DNA from: Auricularia sp. M13
Lineage: Eukaryota; Basidiomycota; Agaricomycetes; Auriculariales; Auriculariaceae
Length of the DNA stretch: 64,000 nucleotides
Direction of reading: 5' to 3'
Assembly (NCBI GenBank): GCA_037042915.1
Contig: CM073195.1
Location: 4,030,001 to 4,094,000, forward strand
Shown: positions 46,101 through 57,500 of the stretch, one piece after another
Position numbering within the stretch: the stretch's first letter is position 1
How the letters are laid out: each line of letters starts with the position of its first letter
The notes under the pieces: generated by a model
What the model was told of the DNA's origin: nothing
The model's database searches: none
What the model saw: the letters and a program-made list of their open reading frames with translations, nothing else
Translations under genes and position numbers: made by a program

Positions 46101-47900
46101 CGGACGTTTGGACTGCGAGAAACCGCGATTCAGGGTCCAATCGCACCCCAGGAACATTCTTTCGCGTTCCGCAATGCGATTTGATATTGGGAAAGAGGAC
46201 AGATTGTGCAGGAGAGTGCTTGACACTGCGCGTCACAGCAACCACCACCCACGCTGTGTCGTCGACGACTGCGGACGTTTGGACTGCGAGAAACCGCGAT
46301 TCAGGGTCCAATCGCACCCCAGGAACATTCTTTCGTGTTCGGAAATGCGATTTGATATTGCGAAAGAGGACAGATTGTGCAGGAGAGTGTTTCGACACTG
46401 CGCGTCACAGCAACCACCACCCACGCTGTGTCGTCGACGACTGCGGACGTTTGGACTGCGAGAAACCGCGATTCAGGGTCCAATCGCACCCCAGGAACAT
46501 TCTTTCGTGTTCGGAAATGCGATTTGATATTGCGAAAGAGGACAGATTGTGCAGGAGAGTGCTCGACACTGCGCGTCACAGCAACCACCACCCACGCTGT
46601 GTCGTCGACCACTGCGGACGTTTGGACTGCGAGAAACCGCGATTCAGGGTCCAATCGCACCCCAGGAACATTCTTTCGCGTTCCGCAATGCGATTTGATA
46701 TTGCGAAAGAGGACAGATTGTGCAGGAGAGTGCTCGACACTACGCGTCACAGCAACCACCACCCACGCTGTGTCGTCGACCAATGCGGACGTTTGGACTG
46801 CGAGAAACCGCGATTCAGGGTCCAATCGCACCCCAGGAACATTCTTTCGCGTTCCGCAATGCGATTTGATATTGGGAAAGAGGACAGATTGTGCGGAAGA
46901 GTGATTTCGGATGAGCTGAGCGTGACGTGTCTGTGCGTTCTGAGCCACCCACGCTGTGTCGCCAACCACCACGGACGTTCGGACTGTGGGAAACCGCGAT
47001 TCAGGGTCCAATCGCACCCCAGGAACATTCTTTCGCGTTCCGCAATGCGATTTGATATTGCGAAAGAGGGCAGATTGTGCAGGAGAGTGCTTGACACTGC
47101 GCGTCACAGCAACCACCACCCACGCTGTGTCGTCGACGACTGCGGACGTTTGGACTGCGAGAAACCGCGATTCAGGGTCCAATCGCACCCCAGGAACATT
47201 CTTTCGTGTTCCGAAATGCGATTTGATATTGCGAAAGAGGACAGATTGTGCAGGAGAGTGCTCGACACTGCGCGTCACAGCAACCACCACCCACGCTGTG
47301 TCGTCGACCACTGCGGACGTTTGGACTGCGAGAAACCGCGATTCAGGGTCCAATCGCACCCCAGGAACATTCTTTCGCGTTTCGCAATGCGATTTGATAT
47401 TGCGAAAGAGGGCAGATTGTGCAGGAGAGTGCTTGACACTGCGCGTCACAGCAACCACCACCCACGCTGTGTCGTCGACGACTGCGGACGTTTGGACTGC
47501 GAGAAACCGCGATTCAGGGTCCAATCGCACCCCAGGAACATTCTTTCGCGTTCCGCAATGCGATTTGATATTGGGAAAGAGGACAGATTGTGCGGAAGAG
47601 TGATTTTGGATGAGCTGAGCATGACGTGTCTGTGCGTTCTGAGCCACCCACGCTGTGTCGCCAACCACCACGGACGTTCGGACTGTGGGAAACCGCGATT
47701 CAGGGTCCAATCGCACCCCAGGAACATTCTTTCGCGTTCCGCAATGCGATTTGATATTGCGAAAGAGGGCAGATTGTGCAGGAGAGTGCTTGACACTGCG
47801 CGTCACAGCAACCACCACCCACGCTGTGTCGTCAACGACTGCGGACGTTTGGACTGCGAGAAACCGCGATTCAGGGTCCAATCGCACCCCAGGAACATTC
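43141..47900. repeat. Satellite array, left block
   Basis: Tandem monomers with two lengths. Type A is 171 bp (…GTCGTCGACCACTGCGGACG…). Type B is 186 bp, with a different linker containing GATGAGCTGAGCGTGACG and then GTCGCCAACCACCACGGACG. Spacing between successive GTGTCG junctions (43,331, 43,517, 43,688, 43,859) gives 186, 171 and 171. The shared core reads GAAACCGCGATTCAGGGTCC…ATGCGATTTGATATTG. Sub-variants differ at a few linked sites (CGCGTTCCGCAATGCG, CGTGTTCCGAAATGCG, CGTGTTCGGAAATGCG). The outermost monomer (43,141-43,330) is the most diverged, as expected at the edge of a satellite. Solo LTR copy 1 interrupts the block. Confidence 0.93.
44388..45240. mobile_element. Solo LTR in satellite, copy 1
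   Basis: It starts TGTCACGGCAGAGCG and ends GACCGCAACA, i.e. TG…CA ends. The monomer word CACTG is duplicated on both sides (44,383-44,387 and 45,241-45,245), a 5-bp target duplication. About 853 bp, with a TATATA at 44,518. Start, end and duplication fit a solo LTR of a Ty3-type retrotransposon; no internal gag or pol sequence is seen. It holds about 20 copies of CCGAG, all on the plus strand. Confidence 0.75.
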
Positions 47901-48383
47901 GAGAACCTGACACTGCCCCCTGGTTCCAGGAGGATTCCAGGTGGAATTCCGGTGGAAAACCTGCTCCAGACAAAATATTTTCTAAGGGGTAAAAAATTAT
48001 GTTAGACATCACAAATAAGGTTCAGAGATGCACAGCCGCCTCAGGAAACATGAAAACGTTCTAGTAACCTAACCTAACCTAACCTAACCTAACCCCTAAC
48101 CTAACCTAACCTAACCTAACTCCTAACCTAACCTAACCTAACCTAACCTAACCTAACACTTAATCACAGTTTTTGATGAATTTCCACATTGTTTCCAGTG
48201 GAATTCCACCGGAATTCGGCCATTCTGGCCCATCCGATCCAACAGTCCAGTGGAATTCCACCCAAATTCCACCTTAGGGGGTACATCATCAAAATATGAT
48301 GGATTTGACATTCTGACACTTTTTTTGCATAGTTGCATTTTTCCACCTGGAATCCACCTGGAATTGGGGGGCACAGTCACTTA
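47901..48383. mobile_element. 483-bp MITE with 11-bp target duplication
   Basis: The satellite word CAGGAACATTC is present on both sides (47,890-47,900 and 48,384-48,394), and the array resumes exactly after it. The insert has imperfect inverted ends: left TGACACTGCCCCCTGGTTCC, right inverse TGACTGTGCCCCCCAATTCC, each followed by CAGG[A/T]GGATTCCAGGTGG. An 11-bp duplication points to a Mutator-like (MULE) element. It contains repeated GGAATTCCACC words and a (CCTAA)n tract, and no coding frame. It is present once in the window, so it landed after the array was built or outside the amplified unit. Confidence 0.75.
48066..48157. repeat. (CCTAA)n tract inside the MITE
   Basis: About 16-17 CCTAA units broken by two short interruptions (CCCCTAA, CTCCTAA). 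The pentamer TTAGG is the insect-type telomere unit. Fungal telomeres usually use TTAGGG, so this is an internal microsatellite and not a chromosome end. Confidence 0.9.
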
Positions 48384-48506
48384 CAGGAACATTCTTTCGT
48401 GTTCCGAAATGCGATTTGATATTGCGAAAGAGGACAGATTGTGCAGGAGAGTGCTCGACACTGCGCGTCACAGCAACCACCACCCACGCTGTGTCGTCGA
48501 CCACTG

Positions 48507-49361
48507 TGTCACGGCAGAGCGCTCGTCACTCGCCGAGACCGACGCCCAAGAGAGGAGAGAGGGACGAGGAAGAACGGACAAGCGGTACAATTGACCAGAC
48601 CAAACCTAGGGTACACGCATCTACACCCTACAACCTATATACCCCTTCCCAAGGTCCGCTGATCCGGTCCAGGGTGATCCCGGAGCTAAAGGGTCCACCC
48701 ACCATCGTCTCCCATGGGGCCAACATCATACCACACTCCAGTCGAACAGGGTCCGAGACAGGGTGAAGGTGCCGAGGTATGCTACACACATACACACCCA
48801 CCGAGGGCACGGACCGAGAAGGAGGGCCCCTCCCGAGTACACAGAGAGAGCGCCGAGCTGTTGAGGCCACGGGCCGAGGATCCGAGGGTGTAGTCGAGCT
48901 TGTACCAGGCGACGATAACCAACCTACTATCCATCCGAGGAGTACCGCACCCACGAGAAGTCCAACCGAGGCGTTCCCGACCCTCCGAGGCCGCTCAAGG
49001 TGACCCGCCGAGTCAGCCCGAGGTCCAGAGGTGGTCCTGGAGCTTGTCCCGAGCACCGTAACGCCCATATCCGACGCATACAGAGAGGGGAGAGCTGCCG
49101 AACCCTGGTCCGAGGAGAAGAAGCCTCCACCGAGCCGAATTGGGGTATGCGCCGAGGTCGTCTCATCCTCTAGGCAGGTGGAGAACGGCGCATCGATCGT
49201 ATCCCGAGTTGAGCAGCCCGAGGCGTATAACCCTGGCCGAGTCTCCGTCCGAGGATAAACAGTGCGCCGACTGTATGCAGCAGCGACCGAACGATCGGCG
49301 AAGCGGCGTAAAACCCGCGGGCAAGCGGACAAAGCTTGCGACGGCCGTGATGACCGCAACA
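48507..49361. mobile_element. Solo LTR in satellite, copy 2
   Basis: Same ends and same CACTG flanks as the copy at 44,388. Near-identical over 855 bp; the visible length difference lies in a short AG/G run. It shares the insertion site, so it arose by amplification and not by a new insertion. Confidence 0.75.
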
Positions 49362-51109
49362 CACTGCGGACGTTTGGACTGCGAGAAACCGCGATTCAGG
49401 GTCCAATCGCACCCCAGGAACATTCTTTCGCGTTCCGCAATGCGATTTGATATTGCGAAAGAGGACAGATTGTGCAGGAGAGTGCTCGACACTGCGCGTC
49501 ACAGCAACCACCACCCACGCTGTGTCGTCGACGACTGCGGACGTTCGGACTGTGGGAAACCGCGATTCAGGGTCCAATCGCACCCCAGGAACATTCTTTC
49601 GCGTTCCGCAATGCGATTTGATATTGCGAAAGAGGGCAGATTGTGCAGGAGAGTGCTTGACACTGCGCGTCACAGCAACCACCACCCACGCTGTGTCGTC
49701 GGCGACTGCGGACGTTCGGACTGCGAGAAACCGCGATTCAGGGTCCAATCGCACCCCAGGAACATTCTTTTGCGTTCCGCAATGCGATTTGATATTGCGA
49801 AAGAGGACAGATTGTGCAGGAGAGTGCTCGACACTACGCGTCACAGCAACCACCCCCCACGCTGTGTCGTCGACCACTGCGGACGTTTGGACTGCGAGAA
49901 ACCGCGATTCAGGGTCCAATCGCACCCCAGGAACATTCTTTCGCGTTCCGCAATGCGATTTGATATTGGGAAAGAGGACAGATTGTGCGGAAGAGTGATT
50001 TCGGATGAGCTGAGCGTGACGTGTCTGTGCCTTCTGAGCCACCCACGCTGTGTCGCCAACCACCACGGACGTTCGGACTGTGGGAAACCGCGATTCAGGG
50101 TCCAATCGCACCCCAGGAACATTCTTTCGCGTTCCGCAATGCGATTTGATATTGCGAAAGAGGGCAGATTGTGCAGGAGAGTGCTTGACACTGCGCGTCA
50201 CAGCAACCACCACCCACGCTGTGTCGTCGACGACTGCGGACGTTTGGACTGCGAGAAACCGCGATTCAGGGTCCAATCGCACCCCAGGAACATTCTTTCG
50301 TGTTCCGAAATGCGATTTGATATTGCGAAAGAGGACAGATTGTGCAGGAGAGTGCTCGACACTGCGCGTCACAGCAACCACCACCCACGCTGTGTGTCGT
50401 CGACCACTGCGGACGTTTGGACTGCGAGAAACCGCGATTCAGGGTCCAATCGCACCCCAGGAACATTCTTTCGCGTTTCGCAATGCGATTTGATATTGCG
50501 AAAGAGGGCAGATTGTGCAGGAGAGTGCTTGACACTGCGGCGTCACAGCAACCACCACCCACGCTGTGTCGTCGACGACTGCGGACGTTTGGACTGCGAG
50601 AAACCGCGATTCAGGGTCCAATCGCACCCCAGGAACATTCTTTCGCGTTCCGCAATGCGATTTGATATTGGGAAAGAGGACAGATTGTGCGGAAGAGTGA
50701 TTTTGGATGAGCTGAGCATGACGTGTCTGTGCGTTCTGAGCCACCCACGCTGTGTCGCCAACCACCACGGACGTTCGGACTGTGGGAAACCGCGATTCAG
50801 GGTCCAATCGCACCCCAGGAACATTCTTTCGCGTTCCGCAATGCGATTTGATATTGCGAAAGAGGGCAGATTGTGCAGGAGAGTGCTTGACACTGCGCGT
50901 CACAGCAACCACCACCCACGCTGTGTCGTCAACGACTGCGGACGTTTGGACTGCGAGAAACCGCGATTCAGGGTCCAATCGCACCCCAGGAACATTCTTT
51001 CGTGTTCCGAAATGCGATTTGATATTGCGAAAGAGGACAGATTGTGCAGGAGAGTGCTCGACACTGCGCGTCACAGCAACCACCACCCACGCTGTGTCGT
51101 CGACCACTG

Positions 51110-51965
51110 TGTCACGGCAGAGCGCTCGTCACTCGCCGAGACCGACGCCCAAGAGAGGAGAGAGGGACGAGGAAGAACGGACAAGCGGTACAATTGACCA
51201 GACCAAACCTAGGGTACACGCATCTACACCCTACAACCTATATACCCCTTCCCAAGGTCCGCTGATCCGGTCCAGGGTGATCCCGGAGCTAAAGGGTCCA
51301 CCCACCATCGTCTCCCATGGGGCCAACATCATACCACACTCCAGTCGAACAGGGTCCGAGACAGGGTGAAGGTGCCGAGGTATGCTACACACATACACAC
51401 CCACCGAGGGCACGGACCGAGAAGGAGGGCCCCTCCCGAGTACACAGAGAGAGCGCCGAGCTGTTGAGGCCACGGGCCGAGGATCCGAGGGTGTAGTCGA
51501 GCTTGTACCAGGCGACGATAACCAACCTACTATCCATCCGAGGAGTACCGCACCCACGAGAAGTCCAACCGAGGCGTTCCCGACCCTCCGAGGCCGCTCA
51601 AGGTGACCCGCCGAGTCAGCCCGAGGTCCAGAGGTGGTCCTGGAGCTTGTCCCGAGCACCGTAACGCCCATATCCGACGCATACAGAGAGGGGGAGAGCT
51701 GCCGAACCCTGGTCCGAGGAGAAGAAGCCTCCACCGAGCCGAATTGGGGTATGCGCCGAGGTCGTCTCATCCTCTAGGCAGGTGGAGAACGGCGCATCGA
51801 TCGTATCCCGAGTTGAGCAGCCCGAGGCGTATAACCCTGGCCGAGTCTCCGTCCGAGGATAAACAGTGCGCCGACTGTATGCAGCAGCGACCGAACGATC
51901 GGCGAAGCGGCGTAAAACCCGCGGGCAAGCGGACAAAGCTTGCGACGGCCGTGATGACCGCAACA
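51110..51965. mobile_element. Solo LTR in satellite, copy 3
   Basis: Third copy, 856 bp, in the identical monomer context with CACTG on both sides. The distance to the start of copy 2 is 2603 bp. Confidence 0.75.
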
Positions 51966-53711
51966 CACTGCGGACGTTTGGACTGCGAGAAACCGCGATT
52001 CAGGGTCCAATCGCACCCCAGGAACATTCTTTCGCGTTCCGCAATGCGATTTGATATTGCGAAAGAGGACAGATTGTGCAGGAGAGTGCTCGACACTGCG
52101 CGTCACAGCAACCACCACCCACGCTGTGTCGTCGACGACTGCGGACGTTCGGACTGTGGGAAACCGCGATTCAGGGTCCAATCGCACCCCAGGAACATTC
52201 TTTCGCGTTCCGCAATGCGATTTGATATTGCGAAAGAGGGCAGATTGTGCAGGAGAGTGCTTGACACTGCGCGTCACAGCAACCACCACCCACGCTGTGT
52301 CGTCGACGACTGCGGACGTTTGGACTGCGAGAAACCGCGATTCAGGGTCCAATCGCACCCCAGGAACATTCTTTTGCGTTCCGCAATGCGATTTGATATT
52401 GCGAAAGAGGACAGATTGTGCAGGAGAGTGCTCGACACTCACGCGTCACAGCAACCACCCCCACGCTGTGTCGTCGACCACTGCGGACGTTTGGACTGCG
52501 AGAAACCGCGATTCAGGGTCCAATCGCACCCCAGGAACATTCTTTCGCGTTCCGCAATGCGATTTGATATTGGGAAAGAGGACAGATTGTGCGGAAGAGT
52601 GATTTCGGATGAGCTGAGCGTGGCGTGTCTGTGCCTTCTGAGCCACCCACGCTGTGTCGCCAACCACCACGGACGTTCGGACTGTGGGAAACCGCGATTC
52701 AGGGTCCAATCGCACCCCAGGAACATTCTTTCGCGTTCCGCAATGCGATTTGATATTGCGAAAGAGGGCAGATTGTGCAGGAGAGTGCTTGACACTGCGC
52801 GTCACAGCAACCACCACCCACGCTGTGTCGTCGACGACTGCGGACGTTTGGACTGCGAGAAACCGCGATTCAGGGTCCAATCGCACCCCAGGAACATTCT
52901 TTCGTGTTCCGAAATGCGATTTGATATTGCGAAAGAGGACAGATTGTGCAGGAGAGTGCTCGACACTGCGCGTCACAGCAACCACCACCCACGCTGTGTC
53001 GTCGACCACTGCGGACGTTTGGACTGCGAGAAACCGCGATTCAGGGTCCAATCGCACCCCAGGAACATTCTTTCGCGTTTCGCAATGCGATTTGATATTG
53101 CGAAAGAGGGCAGATTGTGCAGGAGAGTGCTTGACACTGCGCGTCACAGCAACCACCACCCACGCTGTGTCGTCGACGACTGCGGACGTTTGGACTGCGA
53201 GAAACCGCGATTCAGGGTCCAATCGCACCCCAGGAACATTCTTTCGCGTTCCGCAATGCGATTTGATATTGGGAAAGAGGACAGATTGTGCGGAAGAGTG
53301 ATTTTGGATGAGCTGAGCGTGACGTGTCTGTGCGTTCTGAGCCACCCACGCTGTGTCGCCAACCACCACGGACGTTCGGACTGTGGGAAACCGCGATTCA
53401 GGGTCCAATCGCACCCCAGGAACATTCTTTCGCGTTCCGCAATGCGATTTGATATTGCGAAAGAGGGCAGATTGTGCAGGAGAGTGCTTGACACTGCGGC
53501 GTCACAGCAACCACCACCCACGCTGTGTCGTCAACGACTGCGGACGTTTGGACTGCGAGAAACCGCGATTCAGGGTCCAATCGCACCCCAGGAACATTCT
53601 TTCGTGTTCCGAAATGCGATTTGATATTGCGAAAGAGGACAGATTGTGCAGGAGAGTGCTCGACACTGCGCGTCACAGCAACCACCACCCACGCTGTGTC
53701 GTCGACCACTG

Positions 53712-54567
53712 TGTCACGGCAGAGCGCTCGTCACTCGCCGAGACCGACGCCCAAGAGAGGAGAGAGGGACGAGGAAGAACGGACAAGCGGTACAATTGAC
53801 CAGACCAAACCTAGGGTACACGCATCTACACCCTACAACCTATATACCCCTTCCCAAGGTCCGCTGATCCGGTCCAGGGTGATCCCGGAGCTAAAGGGTC
53901 CACCCACCATCGTCTCCCATGGGGCCAACATCATACCACACTCCAGTCGAACAGGGTCCGAGACAGGGTGAAGGTGCCGAGGTATGCTACACACATACAC
54001 ACCCACCGAGGGCACGGACCGAGAAGGAGGGCCCCTCCCGAGTACACAGAGAGAGCGCCGAGCTGTTGAGGCCACGGGCCGAGGATCCGAGGGTGTAGTC
54101 GAGCTTGTACCAGGCGACGATAACCAACCTACTATCCATCCGAGGAGTACCGCACCCACGAGAAGTCCAACCGAGGCGTTCCCGACCCTCCGAGGCCGCT
54201 CAAGGTGACCCGCCGAGTCAGCCCGAGGTCCAGAGGTGGTCCTGGAGCTTGTCCCGAGCACCGTAACGCCCATATCCGACGCATACAGAGAGGGGGAGAG
54301 CTGCCGAACCCTGGTCCGAGGAGAAGAAGCCTCCACCGAGCCGAATTGGGGTATGCGCCGAGGTCGTCTCATCCTCTAGGCAGGTGGAGAACGGCGCATC
54401 GATCGTATCCCGAGTTGAGCAGCCCGAGGCGTATAACCCTGGCCGAGTCTCCGTCCGAGGATAAACAGTGCGCCGACTGTATGCAGCAGCGACCGAACGA
54501 TCGGCGAAGCGGCGTAAAACCCGCGGGCAAGCGGACAAAGCTTGCGACGGCCGTGATGACCGCAACA
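53712..54567. mobile_element. Solo LTR in satellite, copy 4
   Basis: Fourth copy, 856 bp, the same flanks. The distance to the start of copy 3 is 2602 bp, which defines the higher-order period. Confidence 0.75.
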
Positions 54568-57500
54568 CACTGCGGACGTTTGGACTGCGAGAAACCGCGA
54601 TTCAGGGTCCAATCGCACCCCAGGAACATTCTTTCGCGTTCCGCAATGCGATTTGATATTGCGAAAGAGGACAGATTGTGCAGGAGAGTGCTCGACACTG
54701 CGCGTCACAGCAACCACCATCCACGCTGTGTCGTCGACGACTGCGGACGTTCGGACTGTGGGAAACCGCGATTCAGGGTCCAATCGCACCCCAGGAACAT
54801 TCTTTCGCGTTCCGCAATGCGATTTGATATTGCGAAAGAGGGCAGATTGTGCAGGAGAGTGCTTGACACTGCGCGTCACAGCAACCACCACCCACGCTGT
54901 GTCGTCGACGACTGCGGACGTTTGGACTGCGAGAAACCGCGATTCAGGGTCCAATCGCACCCCAGGAACATTCTTTTGCGTTCCGCAATGCGATTTGATA
55001 TTGCGAAAGAGGACAGATTGTGCAGGAGAGTGCTCGACACTACGCGTCACAGCAACCACCCCCCACGCTGTGTCGTCGACCACTGCGGACGTTTGGACTG
55101 CGAGAAACCGCGATTCAGGGTCCAATCGCACCCCAGGAACATTCTTTCGCGTTCCGCAATGCGATTTGATATTGGGAAAGAGGACAGATTGTGCGGAAGA
55201 GTGATTTCGGATGAGCTGAGCGTGACGTGTCTGTGCCTTCTGAGCCACCCACGCTGTGTCGCCAACCACCACGGACGTTCGGACTGTGGGAAACCGCGAT
55301 TCAGGGTCCAATCGCACCCCAGGAACATTCTTTCGCGTTCCGCAATGCGATTTGATATTGCGAAAGAGGGCAGATTGTGCAGGAGAGTGCTTGACACTGC
55401 GCGTCACAGCAACCACCACCCACGCTGTGTCGTCAACGACTGCGGACGTTTGGACTGCGAGAAACCGCGATTCAGGGTCCAATCGCACCCCAGGAACATT
55501 CTTTCGTGTTCGGAAATGCGATTTGATATTGCGAAAGAGGACAGATTGTGCAGGAGAGTGCTCGACACTGCGCGTCACAGCAACCACCACCCACGCTGTG
55601 TCGTCGACCACTGCGGACGTTTGGACTGCGAGAAACCGCGATTCAGGGTCCAATCGCACCCCAGGAACATTCTTTCGCGTTCCGAAATGCGATTTGATAT
55701 TGCGAAAGAGGACAGATTGTGCGGAAGAGTGATTTCGGATGAGCTGAGCGTGACGTGTCTGTGCGTTCTGAGCCACCCACGCTGTGTCGCCAACCACCAC
55801 GGACGTTCGGACTGTGGGAAACCGCGATTCCGGGTCCAATCGCACCCCAGGAACATTCTTTCGCGTTCCGCAATGCGATTTGATATTGCGAAAGAGGACA
55901 GATTGTGCAGGAGAGTGCTTGACACTGCGCGTCACAGCAACCACCACCCACGCTGTATCGTCGACCACTGCGGACGTTTGGACTGCGAGAAACCGCGATT
56001 CAGGGTCCAATCGCACCCCAGGAACATTCTTTCGCGTTCCGCAATGCGATTTGATATTGGGAAAGAGGACAGATTGTGCGGAAGAGTGATTTCGGATGAG
56101 CTGAGCGTGACGTGTCTGTGCGTTCTGAGCCACCCACGCTGTGTCGCCAACCACCACGGACGTTCGGACTGTGGGAAACCGCGATTCAGGGTCCAATCGC
56201 ACCCCAGGAACATTCTTTCGCGTTCCGCAATGCGATTTGATATTGCGAAAGAGGGCAGATTGTGCAGGAGAGTGCTTGACACTGCGCGTCACAGCAACCA
56301 CCACCCACGCTGTGTCGTCGACGACTGCGGACGTTTGGACTGCGAGAAACCGCGATTCAGGGTCCAATCGCACCCCAGGAACATTCTTTCGTGTTCCGAA
56401 ATGCGATTTGATATTGCGAAAGAGGACAGATTGTGCGGAAGAGTGATTTCGGATGAGCTGAGCGTGACGTGTCTGTGCGTTCTGAGCCACCCACGCTGTG
56501 TCGCCAACCACCACGGACGTTCGGACTGTGGGAAACCGCGATTCAGGGTCCAATCGCACCCCAGGAACATTCTTTCGCGTTCCGCAATGCGATTTGATAT
56601 TGCGAAAGAGGACAGATTGTGCAGGAGAGTGCTTGACACTGCGCGTCACAGCAACCACCACCCACGCTGTGTCGTCGACCACTGCGGACGTTTGGACTGC
56701 GAGAAACCGCGATTCAGGGTCCAATCGCACCCCAGGAACATTCTTTCTCGTTCCGCAATGCGATTTGATATTGCGAAAGAGGACAGATTGTGCAGGAGAG
56801 TGCTCGACACTACGCGTCACAGCAACCACCACCCACGCTGTGTCGTCGACCACTGCGGACGTTTGGACTGCGAGAAACCGCGATTCAGGGTCCAATCGCA
56901 CCCCAGGAACATCCTTTCGTGTTCCGCAATGCGATTTGATATTGGGAAAGACGACAGATTGTGCGGAAGAGTGATTTCGGATGAGCTGAGCGTGACGTGT
57001 CTGTGCGTTCTGAGCCACCCACGCTGTGTCGCCAACCACCACGGACGTTCGGACTGTGGGAAACCGCGATTCCGGGTCCAATCGCACCCCAGGAACATTC
57101 TTTCGCGTTCCGCAATGCGATTTGATATTGCGAAAGAGGACAGATTGTGCAGGAGAGTGCTTGACACTGCGCGTCACAGCAACCACCACCCACGCTGTGT
57201 CGTCGACCACTGCGGACGTTTGGACTGCGAGAAACCGCGATTCAGGGTCCAATCGCACCCCAGGAACATTCTTTCGTGTTCCGCAATGCGATTTGATATT
57301 GGGAAAGAGGACAGATTGTGCGGAAGAGTGATTTCGGATGAGCTGAGCGTGACGTGTCTGTGCGTTCTGAGCCACCCACGCTGTGTAGCCAACCACCACG
57401 GACGTTCGGACTGTGGGAAACCGCGATTCCGGGTCCAATCGCACCCCAGGAACATTCTTTCGTGTTCCGAAATGCGATTTGATATTGCGAAAGAGGACAG

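Noticed and set aside
48066-48157. Chromosome end or telomere fusion
   Set aside because: The tract is under 100 bp, uses CCTAA and not CCCTAA, and lies inside a 483-bp insert with its own ends and target duplication. The satellite continues on both sides.
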